Shown: one piece after another, positions 44,001-53,200 of the stretch
Position numbering within the stretch: the stretch's first letter is position 1
Layout: every line of letters starts with the position of its first letter
Assembly: GCA_965644315.1 (NCBI GenBank)
Contig: CBFFRQ010000031.1
Span: 1 to 64,000 of the forward strand
Direction: 5' to 3'
DNA from: Caecitellus pseudoparvulus
Taxonomy: Eukaryota; Bigyra: Bicosoecida
Length of the DNA stretch: 64,000 nt
The notes under the pieces: generated by a model
Databases searched by the model: none
What the model was told of the DNA's origin: nothing
The model's input: only the letters and a program-made list of their open reading frames with translations
Translations under genes and position numbers: made by a program

Positions 44001-45511
44001 GTCCTGACTTTGGCCCACAGGCTACTCTCCAGCATGGAACTCCAAGCTTGCGCACGGACTTGCTCTTCTCCAATCGCGCGACAGGCTTGCAGTAGAGCTG
44101 CCCAGGTCGTTTGAATACCAGGAGAGCCTCGGCAGGCAGCCTGGACAGCACGGAGCGCCAGGCTGCTGTCGCGCTCCTGCTCAGGGCGATCTGTTGCTGC
44201 CAAGCCCGCCAGTAACAGAGATGCTGCATCGCTCCACGATGGAGCGTCTGGCTGGTCAAGAAAGGGGTCGAGCAAGCCACGTATGGCTGACAACGGCGCC
44301 CTCGAACACACAGTTTGCGCTGCTCCATCCAGAGCAGAAACCGGGGCCTGGCAGAGCGCGGCTAGTGCAACACCAGCAACTACAGAGGGGCTTTGGAGTC
44401 GGGAGCATTCGAGAATAACTTGCCATTCAGGCCCTTGACCTTCCCAGGCACGACTCCAACGGACCATTCGCTCTGACAATGCCTGGCAAGGCACAGCTCC
44501 CAGCCGCGGCGCTGCTGCGCAAAACAGAGCCACAGTTGCAACACTTGGGGAAGCAACGTCAACACTCGTAATGAGTTTTCCCAAGACACCCTGCCAGTGC
44601 CCCTTCACCGCATGCTCCCCTTCAGCCAAGCTTCCTCCTCGGGTCAGGAGCACACACACAGTGGCAGTGCCAAGCCCGCGGGCAGCCTTGCTCAACTCCA
44701 AGCTGGGTTCAAGGATCGAAACGGGCACCTCCGCCTCCTCGAACCAATTGGACCTCGCAGCTCTGCCCCCGTCATGATCGCCGCTCAAGTCTTCACTGGC
44801 TGGGGCACTCGCGTGGGCGGCGGTGTCAACGGGAGCTGCGCCACCAACTGACGCACGAAGACGTCTCACGAGAGACGTCACTTCCTCGATGAGCACCCCT
44901 GACACCATCCGCTGGGCGACAGAGCGCTCAGCACTGCCGGCGCCTGCATCTGCTGCCTTGCAATCTGGCAGTGAAATGCTCAAAGGGGGAGGGAGACTCC
45001 CCAGCGCACCCAGCACGGCGCAGGCTGCAGACACCCACGCTGAGCTGATTTCACCTGTTGACAGGGCTTTGACCACTAGCGGTGGTATCCACAGGCGAGC
45101 GCATGAGTCTTGAAGCTCAGCTGGCAGCTCTCCGCAGCTCGCCAGTGCAAAACCAGCAGCTTCAGGGAACTCGTCCAGGAATCGAGGCAGCCCCAGCACC
45201 ACAGCCGCTTGCAACGTTCCACGAGGGCGTGAGTGGGTCAAACAATGCGCTATTCCAAGAATGAAAGTTTCGATGGCATGCGATGGTGCTGAGCTGCCTT
45301 GCAGCGCGAGCAGACACTGCTCTGCTACGCCAGCAGCGTTTCGCTGAATGTGCTGTTTCCACGGAGCAGGCACACCTTCTTGGTCTTGCGGGGGGAACAA
45401 CTCATCGGGACCAAGCCCTTCTACTACCAACATCCCATGCTCCGTTCGGAGCTGGGGCAGCTCCAGCAAGCTCTCACAAGCTGCCACTGCAGCTGGCGTA
45501 GACCTGCGCAT
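38057..45511 (-). CDS. Giant alpha-solenoid protein with ConA-like domain (about 2,484 aa)
   Basis: One uninterrupted 7.5-kb frame. The first ATG is at 45511 (MRRSTPAAVAACE), and the frame is open to 45544. It is Ala/Leu-rich armadillo/HEAT-like helices throughout. At about one-third of the length there is a laminin-G/ConA-like sandwich (LNLALWIRPELSP through QWHHIGLSICS to GLGAYTGGIGCVV). The C-terminal 200 residues form a charged coiled coil (ARARAARARLAKVGAAME) and HRLWRGAK. Solenoid, ConA-like domain, solenoid is the plan of the N-terminal half of BEACH-family proteins such as neurobeachin. The PH-BEACH-WD40 part is absent, and the frame ends 244 bp before the next ATG. So this is either a truncated BEACH gene or another scaffold. 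Function is not assigned. Confidence 0.75.
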   Translation of the reverse strand: MRRSTPAAVAACESLLELPQLRTEHGMLVVEGLGPDELFPPQDQEGVPAPWKQHIQRNAAGVAEQCLLALQGSSAPSHAIETFILGIAHCLTHSRPRGTLQAAVVLGLPRFLDEFPEAAGFALASCGELPAELQDSCARLWIPPLVVKALSTGEISSAWVSAACAVLGALGSLPPPLSISLPDCKAADAGAGSAERSVAQRMVSGVLIEEVTSLVRRLRASVGGAAPVDTAAHASAPASEDLSGDHDGGRAARSNWFEEAEVPVSILEPSLELSKAARGLGTATVCVLLTRGGSLAEGEHAVKGHWQGVLGKLITSVDVASPSVATVALFCAAAPRLGAVPCQALSERMVRWSRAWEGQGPEWQVILECSRLQSPSVVAGVALAALCQAPVSALDGAAQTVCSRAPLSAIRGLLDPFLDQPDAPSWSDAASLLLAGLAATDRPEQERDSSLALRAVQAACRGSPGIQTTWAALLQACRAIGEEQVRAQAWSSMLESSLWAKVRTSGSCVVLADSLMAACAWPSDEGCASARALGDQAAQALVHRLQTDCAQAARAVRDLLATLDDSTADATSTAAARARLLQSGMVQGLVQLARGEETAQTLKGMGFDVAEACLGVLGPGGAGVRRAQAALEPAWLASHLHALVSCCSVSSVGKLCLTLCCWAESPQAGGLCGVTWHCAADRRSGPFELAATQGGVDEAASRSQSRYILCAHVGWARPLLELLSCISPEAACDVLRTLEWAARVSDTVASTWSCPAFTNSLLGLMATASVDVLPCVTTLCVALFDFRCTAEDVTTLLACSILPTAASTAVRMKDKAAKKVEAARMARARAAREAAALSATSPQNSSSLAWESSLSEPAVARQGSLAILQRYEDLQLQLLFMIGCLLESPLQPPLSGWVGRAVTSGHLLPVAPHDGPGLNLALWIRPELSPLHHADHVQVIASECATGRLSVELHAAKGGCMLVLCFHALHGQAWQEVARIAFPEFVLPGQGAQWHHIGLSICSVEHSNGVSAGLWVNTSEVARKVAPLPDLSVDDLARAPWSLCGTCGLGAYTGGIGCVVLAAGPSWTPQVLHELRAWPSPSAQLGGSEQESLAATLSAANLTPTAVWGVLTGGQPQRGSGQPQALAAAHSSTPRTGSDAPGESSATTSTSLPNPVPRPRIRDSMLAVATTQPALSLEGDSAAASGADMRLGLLTALLPMLTASPRQQQAALRVVVQLVGRPAPGLSTPSLGEWWSGNDGFAALEYVLLSQLQRCRIKFANLQSSMIEAISFASPDMTSPFSDSAPVETHRESTLAAMLWSREAFAELFDMMPADSACSGAADAYASARGGAVDSAASSTTQSTSVPSMLGGRTAQRRTLLRHASGGARRLTQGAALDLILSLLPFCDAVMVTGATQAPAVRGSVSDSALSLVARRLTGVQAKVGDEVAESLLEDAASLEAWFALRDKASSQRGVGDGPGLARLLDLLRLAYPHLLPPSPLADGLLVPTEEIALLSQGNRRLRTPLLAALRRSLLHCGQGGPSSPSKYQTLPLVDAAAFVSFLHAAASQSKASTTAGAGSLAMVADVVSTLLMGLMSAGGTVLLQRIIDASDNIWTLPMVLLDCSLPAVRCSGIKLLSVLLQRQGKHAEACAFIVAGGVHAVAASLARWSITSDIVQALLGLIAGYFRAGVDPTDPASGGLGGLRREGSKGSLAGSSDHGSRRFNAWHHGSELSFEQPAFLNALFMLLAHCRDGQVVLRALSDIERAVSVSRTAAAHENISAWLSTGNWFRSLCSFEAAWRDGGYASASSLAQLASAMYDGPEGAAAGDRGLTLPGSSVRHPVFASADGTSTVSSSLLDMELLGGHTELAATRAASDVAAGSGREGQEDATSGIGAGSAHTAGVPARSLEGSDSTTGRVEARDACLGDAPAADGGGVSVDGSLGHEPFGSGSVGDAIVAGVHALLQLVLVHDLHMRSSSRSKYANGALGQQSFSTVHAALGQGKGWQDILKSSDDAAMQVAALRAVLHGIHRDARLPGDTAETFAVSFSKLVRSIVSLLGHMCPSSLFVHAVGIINLLTMTNPPEVRSKLSSAGLMGTRDLLCVTMLQRCGAALDAEAEVVAALEPAFESVAVNCAAHIKECSGSVRLLHLALLAAKAGERDFAAVMLRMCGAFMRASDEALRAVAKCTDDPWLLAQLLSGMEVPASTLGAGGSWLSMTSWRYGTTAAAAAATMHAPSGASDARKAPAAEQTEPAPLAASTDSLVLWLEQQLQAPPVPPMSALIDNVRDSVAVALAAGQKNEAKVQAARARAARARLAKVGAAMETLTRQVRAIGAQAVEAVAAGRRAEAARAAVRDAQRRARLAKGHRLWRGAKAMVSQMLAGEPRFGLRADGREASGSDVAEKQLEGTHEGLSATSSGLDDATLSLPGLRRVKVSRRPRTSTLSSPTAGKLGGDGARTSAGRGEATAGMGDFDFGHLWQETLRGGGRDQVREAVSCSAAPST

Positions 45512-46211
45512 GTGGGGCGAAACGCCAGTGCACGCTGCGGCCACACGCCCACTGAGCGCAGCGTTCGCACCCAGCTGTGCTTCCTGCTACATGGCCTGCG
45601 CTTGCGTGCACATCTGCCATGTCTCTGCGTCCGTGGTCAGGCACTTGTAGTCGCGCTTCTATCAAGCCAGCCGTGCAAGTTTAGCTGGCCCAAGCGCCTT
45701 GCAGTGAGCTGACGCCCGAGCTTGGAAGGGCTTTCAGAGCCCAGCAAAGCGAAAACACCGACAGGTGGGGATGCTAAGCTCTTAAGATGGAACAAATTCA
45801 AGAAATCGTTCGCTTCTCTTTTCGATTGAGGAGGTCTTTGAGATGTACTAGTGAATGAATGCTTCAGTATGAACCACTCGTGCTAGACTGTGAGAGGAGA
45901 CTAGATCGTCGACTGGCTCAGCGTTCACAGGCCCTCTTGAGCTTGCCGGAGTGTATGACTGGGCACCTGCTTCCTTCACCGCACACGTGACGGACCCGGC
46001 ATGTGTCTCATCGTGAGAGCACGTTGGGCTTCCTTGCACTGAGCGCTGGCGTGAGCTCTCTTTCGTGCATGGCTTGGATTTGGATAATCGCACATGCCGA
46101 TAAAATACACCTCTCCGCCTGGAAACCAGCACACTGACATGCCCATCCTCACGCTGCTAGCAGTCTGCTGCAGTCACCTTCGTTTCCGATCCGCCTCACA
46201 CAACTGTCGCC
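45512..46211. promoter_or_regulatory. Shared region between the divergent giant-solenoid and SKP1 genes
   Basis: About 700 bp, no supported gene. Both promoters must lie here. No core element was recognised with confidence. Confidence 0.45.
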
Positions 46212-47051
46212 ATGGCTGACGGAGACGTCAAGATCACCCTGTCCAGCCAGGTGCGTGTCCGCCCCCCGGCGCCGCTTCCCTTGCCTGGGCGACATGGCTG
46301 CGAACTGTGCGGCGTACACAGGAAGGCACCCGCTTTGAGGTCCCTCTGCGAGTCGCGAACATGAGCAAGCTCGTGGAGACCATGACAGAGGATGGAGGTG
46401 CGTCGTCGCTGAGAAACTGGCCGAAACGCCGACGGCACGCCCCCCTTCCCTGGCCCTGCAGACACCGAGGAGGAGGTTCCCCTCATGGACGTCAAGGCCT
46501 CTGTCCTGGAGAAGGTCATTCAATTCTGCACGCACCATGCAGACCCCGCGAATGCCTTCCCCGACATCGAAAAGGTTCGCTCTGCCACCAGCTGCACTTC
46601 CGATGCTACCACGCCAACTTCCACCTTGCCGCTCTCTCATCCCAGCCCTTGAAAACGGCAAACTTGGCCGAGGTAGTGCCTCAGTGGGATGCTTCCTTTG
46701 TGGAGGTGGAACAAGAAATGCTCTTTGAGCTCATCTTGGTGAGGTCGACGTGCACGTGGCCTGAGCCGCTCCATGGCTGCACCCAGCAACTGCACCTGCA
46801 CAGGCCGCGAACTACCTGGACATCAAGCCGCTCCTGGACCTCACCTGTGCCAAGGTTGCTACCATGATGAAGGGCAAGACTCCAGAGGAGATTAGGAAGG
46901 TCTTCAACATCAAGAACGACTTCACGCCTGTCCGTGCTTGCGAGGCGTGCGCCGCTCTACACGCACCCCTGCACGCTGCCACTGCGCCGGCCTTGCACAG
47001 GAGGAAGAGGCGCAGGTGAGGGAGGAGAACAGGTGGTGTGAAGAGGCTTGA
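46212..47051 (+). CDS. SKP1: SKP1, SCF ubiquitin-ligase adaptor (164 aa, six exons)
   Basis: Exons: 46212-46250, 46322-46397, 46462-46574, 46646-46738, 46804-46929, 47001-47051. All introns are GT-AG and 64-71 nt. The protein starts [13 protein letters not shown]. The BTB/POZ-fold N-terminal part contains [19 protein letters not shown] short linker leads to [13 protein letters not shown] and then the highly conserved C-terminal F-box-binding region [35 protein letters not shown] and the end [11 protein letters not shown]1 joins cullin-1 to F-box proteins. Length and every signature are normal for the family, so the gene is probably functional. Confidence 0.96.
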
Positions 47052-47268
47052 GGACTCTGTCCTGCTGGGTGGAAGGGGCGGCTCGAAGTGACGCGCGATG
47101 CGTGGTTGAGGCTGTTGCCCCCCTGCGCTGCCACCACTGCTGTCTTCGTGCCTTGGCAAAATGCACAACTTCTCCGCGGATGCATGAAGCTTGCCTCCCT
47201 GTCCGTGCACGTGCCTGGCGAAGCCGCCTCCCCCATGCCTGTGCGCCTGGGCATGCGTCACAGCAAGC

Positions 47269-50200
47269 ATGGCTTCGCTGTGCAAAAGGAAGCCACTGTT
47301 GCTTGGCCTCCTGGCGCTCGCTGCCTTCACAGTCCCACTCAAGGCCGACGTCTTGAGTGCTTCCCTTGTAGGTTTGAATGTATCCTTCGCCGCTGTGAGT
47401 GTTTGGCGGCTGCATTGCTGCCTCAAACGCTGGCGTTGCAACGTGAAACTCTCTGCGTTTTGCGAGTAGAGTTGCTCAAATGGACGATCTGCATTTGTGT
47501 GGGGTGGCCTTCACGCACAAAGTAGCGATGATGTGCACGGTCAGGCGCCCGTACTGAGCTTCTCATCTCGGTCAGGCCGTGCACTGGACATGCACTCCCA
47601 CTCCACGCCACTGGACTGGACTGGTGCTTGGACCCGCACACTCGCGTCCACTGGCGAGAAAAGGCTGTACACGATTCGGGCACTGGGTGTGTAGGGCGCG
47701 TGTTTCGAAGGGATCCCTTGCCTCCGCCCAGCAGAGACCCATTTTTCACGACCACCGCTCCCCTTCCTCCGCGCAGAACCTGGACGGCTCGGTATCTTCA
47801 GCTTCAGCTCCACCTCCGGGCATTTTCTCAAAGGTATGCGATTGACGCATTGTAGGTTGCTTCATGGATCCATTTGCGTGCCTCACCCTACCACGCAGGA
47901 GTAATTGAAGGGTGGGGGGGGCTGGGAGGTCTGCCCGCCAACGCTTCGCTCAGCATCCACAGTGAGACTGCCTGGCTTGACCCTTCAGCGGGCGAAGGCT
48001 CACACTTGGCAGAGTCTCGAGCCCGAATCTCGATGCAAGTTCCCTTTGCTTCCTTTCAGACCGCTGCTGCAGTCTGGGAGCGTGTGACCCCACCGCACAC
48101 GGCGTTCGGCGCGGGCATCTGCCTGAACGCAAGCGTCGTCTCGTTCGGCGGGGGTGGGCCAGACCTTGCCACCCCTGGGCCTCAATTGTCAAGCGCTGCC
48201 TGGGGCTTTGATGCATCGTCCCAAACGTGGCAAGGGGTGCCGATGCGGGCGTGGGAGAACCCAGCGTTCTGTGGCACAGCTCCCACCGGCGCGTGCTCTG
48301 TGCCGGGTGCGCGCAAAGGTCACACTCTGACCCCGCTGCCAGCTCAACTTGGCTACACCAATGACTCCACCTACTTGGACTGGAGGCTGCGAGGCCTTGG
48401 ATCTCGGGGCCATCTCTTCCCCCCTGCAGTGGAGGCGGCTCCGATGATCCCCACTCAGTGGACACAAGCAGAGGCTGGTGGGCACCCCACAGCCTTTGTC
48501 ATGATTGGAGGGATGGACAGCTCCTCTGCTGCCCTTGACGATGTTTGGTTTGGTACTGTTGATGCTGGGTCAGGGTCTTCCTCAGGCGCGGACTGGCGAG
48601 GCATCCAGTGGAAGCCGCTGATGTCGTCCTGTGCTGCTGTGTCTGCCGCTCACACCGCTGGGCACATTTCCCTCTCAGAATATGCGCTGACGCCTGCGCA
48701 GGTTTCTGCGTGTACGATGCAGCAACCCCCAGGACGCTTCTTCCACACGACGTCGCTGCACAGGTCAGGGGAAGGCAGGACCTGTGTCGTTGTGTTCGGG
48801 GGACGCTCAGAAGGAGCGGTGCTGGGTGATGCGTGGCGCCTTTGCCCTCTGCAGAACCCATATGCCCCCTTGCTGTGGGAAGAGCTCACAGGGACTTGGC
48901 ACGGAGACCAGGCAACTGTTGCAAGGCAGAAGCGGTTCTTGCACTCTGGGGTTGCGCTGCAAAACAAGCTCTTTGTGGTGGGGGGGCTGGGGGCGCATGG
49001 GACGTTGCAGCGAAGCGCCTTCGTTGCAGATGTCAACACGGGCGCGCTGTCATACCCGGGCGGGTACCGCGATGAGGAATCATGGGCATCAATGGTCAGC
49101 GTTGGGGCCATTCGAGCCGCATCTCGAAACTCCACAGGGAGCAGCTCGATTGCACTCAAGGCCGCTGGTTCGAGCGGACAAGAACCATGGACAGCGGGAG
49201 CAGCCAGCGCGGTCTTGCTTCTTGAGGCAGCCTCCAGCAGTAGCACAGATGGGCTCCCTCTCCAGACAGTGCCTCAAGCTGGCGTGCTTGTACTGGTGGG
49301 GGGCTGGGCTGGAAGCGGCGCGGAGCCGGAAGCTGTCGTTCGCTGGGTGGCAAACGTGACATCAGTTTGCCCGCCTGGGGCGGCTGGGAACGCAACTTGG
49401 AGCATCAGCAAACAGTCGTTCAGCTGCTCTGCGTGCACTCCTGGTCGGTTCTCAGTCGGAAACACGGCAGAGTGCTCTGTGTGCCGAGCGGGCACGTTCC
49501 AGCCTGCATTTGGCCAGTCAGCTTGCGATCAATGTGCTCTGGGTCGCGTTGGGACTAAAGAGGGGCAGTCTTCATCGACATCATGCGTGAATTGCGCCCC
49601 TGGTCTATTTTCTGCCCATCTCGGAGCTTCAGTCTGCTCCAGCTGTGGTCCTGGTCGCTTCGCAAACGAGCACGGAGCGACTGCGTGTACTTCGTGCACT
49701 GCAGGCATGGCCAATGCCAGGCACAATCAAACTTCGTGCACTGATTGCCCCGAGGGTCGCTTCGCGCCCTTCGACGAAGCATCTGCTTGCGAAGCGTGTG
49801 GCGCAGGGCTCTTCGCGCCGCTTTCAGCCTCTGACTCCTGCTTGCCGTGTTCCCCAGGAACGCACAGCCATGGACCTGGAGCTCACATGTGTCAACGCTG
49901 CCGTGCCGGTACATTTGGTACATCATGGGGTGCGACCTCTGCCCAGTCTTGCGCCCCTTGTCCCGCTGGAAGGTACTCTGCCGTCGCTGGAGCCACAGCG
50001 TGCGACCTGTGTTTGGCAGGCCATGCCTCGAAGCAAGTAGGGGCAAACATGTCAGCCACGTGTGAGCTGTGTCGTCCGGGGTACTTCTCAGCGGACCATG
50101 GAAGCAAGGAGTGCTTTGCATGCCCGTTGGGAAGGTACGGTGCCGTGCACGGTTCAACGTCTTGCGTTGCCTGTCCAAGCGGAAGGTACGGGGACATGGC

Positions 50201-53200
50201 ACCTTCCACGGCAGCCACAGACTGTCTTTCCTGCCCTTCAGAGAAGCCAAACTCAGTTGCGGGCTCTACTTCACAACTTGCATGTGTTCTGTGCGAGAGT
50301 GGATACATGCCCACTGCGTCTGGCTGCCAGCCTTGCCCCGCCGGCAGGTGGAGCGCTGCAGACGCCTCTCTTGAGAGGCTGCAGGCAGCTGTGCAGCACA
50401 AGGACGACTCCCACATCCCTGCAGGACCCCTTCGGCATGGAAGCGTTTTCCCAGGTGTCACCCTGCTCAGCGGCGGTGCATGCTTGCCCTGCCCAGCAGG
50501 GCACTTCTCCCTCTCGGCAAGTGCAACTTGCACGGCATGCCCACAAGGAACAAGCTCCAGCCCTGGATCAGAAACCTGCCTGCCATGCAGTGCAGCAGCG
50601 GGTTGTCCTCGGGGTAGGAATGGTCAAGTTTGTAGTGGACATGGGCAGTGTATGTTCGGAGGCTGCATCTGCGCGAAAGAGTGGCGTGGAGCATTTGACT
50701 GTTCACGGCCCGCATGTGAAGGCCAGTGTGCACCGGTTGGTGCACGCTTTGCAAGCTCCATCTTCGTAGCTTCTCAGGAAAGCGGTGCGGTCTTCCGCAG
50801 TGGCGCAGGATCTGTTCGATCGAGCTTGCTTCCCTCGTTTCCGCCGGCATGTGCCAGGCGCACGGCGCTGGAGCCCCTTGTCTTCGTTGACCTCCGCATT
50901 CCGGCCGAGAACTCCCAGGGCGGGAATTACAGTCTGCGTGTAACAAGTAGTGGGGAACTTCCTGCCGCTGTCAACGTCACAGCCACGCTGTACCCCTCCG
51001 AGGCTGTTGCCACCATAGCAGATGCTCCGTTTGAACCGGAGGGGTCGACCGCCACCTTTTGCTCGAGTGCAGCTTCGCCCCCGCTCCACGAACACTCAAC
51101 ATCGTACCCCAGCATGGCAGTGGCACCAGGCACAAGCATTCCCATTCAGACAAGTGGTGCAGGAAGGGCTCTGGTTTCGCTCTCGTTAGTGTCGTCAGAC
51201 ACAGGACCACTTTGGCGCTGCTTAGAGCTCCGGCTCCAGCTGTCCAACAGAAGCAACAGCTCAGTGTCAGACACTGCTGCTGTCGTGTGGTCACAGGGGC
51301 GCCGAGATGGCGGGGTGCTTCGCCTGGAAACTGCCGCAGATGGAAGCTCCCTCCGCTCTTGGCCTGCTGTCGTGCAGGCCCCGCCTGGCAAAGTTGTGCA
51401 GGTGAACGTTTCCATGTCCCCAGCTGCTCTGCAAGCCCATGACAGGTTGGCCTGCGATCTCGTTCTGGTCTTAGTGCCATCAACTTACAGCCTTGTGGAA
51501 AGTTTCAATGTTCGTTCACTGTTGGAGCCGGCGCTGAGAAGCATCGCAACTGGCCAGGTCAATGTGCGGGCGAACATTGTCATCATGATCAATGGAACGG
51601 CTTCTCAGGTTGCTTCAGACTGGTCGTCAGATTGGGGCAGTCTTGCGGATCAGGCGGCTCAAGCCATCCTTGGTTGCTGCGCCACTGATGGGGGCTCGGA
51701 CTTGGCGCCGCTGTGGAGCGAAGAGCTCAAAAGCTCCCTCACGGACAAGTGGCGCTGGATCGCGGGCACGCCCACGCACAGACAGGTGATCATTGTCACA
51801 GGTAGCCGCGTGGGAGGACTCTGGAAGAACGACACTCTTGCAGCCTTTGCTCGTGGGCTGTCACTTGATCTCGCGCTGGTTAACGTGCTAGGAACGCTGC
51901 CGCCACCCTCATCGGCGCTTGAAAGTCGTCTCGTACACTCCCAGCAGCTCGCAACCGCTGCCCGTGACTTTCCCGCAAGCCTTCAGCGCGCAGTGCTCCG
52001 CTCTTTCAACTGCACATGGCCAGCGCGAAGCTCTCGAACTGCCAGCCTTGTGCCGCTATCTGCCTTCCCGGTTTGCTGGGAGGAGACTAGCGGCCACCTT
52101 GTGTTTCTTCCATTCAATGTCTCTTGCACTGCTTGCACATCTAGCGGGACAGCGACAGGTGCCCTGTCGCAGAGCAGTTCGGATGACTTTCCTCTGCATG
52201 TTCCAGGAGAGCGCTCCGTTACCGTGCGCGTGCTGGCGGTTGACACCGACACGGTGTGCAACCAAAGGCACGTGGAGCAAGCTGTGGCGGGACTTGACCT
52301 GCCGTTTGCACTTCCCAGTATTGAAAGTGGTGCAGAATGGGCGCGCAATGACTCGTCGGTGCGAGCAGGCTCACTTGATGCTGAAGAAGCCCAGCAGCTG
52401 TGGCGGGCAGCTGCTCTGAAGCTGAGCCCGTTGCACAATGTGTCGTGGAGAGGGTTGGTGCCACTTCCAGCCCCAGCAGAACCAAGTGCACCATGGGACA
52501 AGGGGGCAGGCTCTCCGTGGGCCAGTGCTAGGGTGAGTCTCGCGAGCAGTCCCAGTTCTCCGCAGCACACGGATGCTTCTGGCCAACCGATGCCCAGTCG
52601 AGTGGAGGCCGATGATCATCCTAGCTGGGGCTCGGAGCTGCACGAAGAGCCAATAGTCTGGAACCTTGGAGCTAATGCCACCGACCAAGGAGCGTTCTTT
52701 GAAGACTCTGTTGCTATAACGCTGGATCCCCCATCGCAGAAGCCAGTGCCAATCTTCGTGAGGGCATACTCTCGAGTGCTCGGAGAGCCTGAGAGGGACG
52801 CCTACCCCCACCTGCACCAACTTCAGCTCTGGGTCTCGTACTTAGCCTTTCCTCAAAGCACGCCCGCTGTCCCGCACAGGCGGTGGAGCCCCGCCCCATC
52901 ACTGAATAGGCACCACCTCACCTTTGGCACACCTCCGTCCCTTCAAGGGTTCGCCTTCCACAAGTGGCAAGAGCTGGTGGACGGGTACTACGCAACGAAC
53001 CTGTCTTGGGCCTCGGAACACACAGTCCCTAGTCTGGACATAGTGATGGACAGCTCCCTCACTTCCAGCTCGCCAGAGCTCGGCAACGCTGCCCAAGCCC
53101 CAAACTGTTCAAGCGCATTCCCTTCCTCACCTGCATGTGCCTACAGCATCAGCCAGAACGCGACAGATATGACACTAGCACTTGCCTTGAACTTTTCCAG

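Noticed and set aside
47874-47898. Start of the kelch gene at the beginning of the long frame
   Set aside because: The frame there opens with a TTG inside an intron. Upstream exons supply an ATG and a signal peptide with phase-correct splices.
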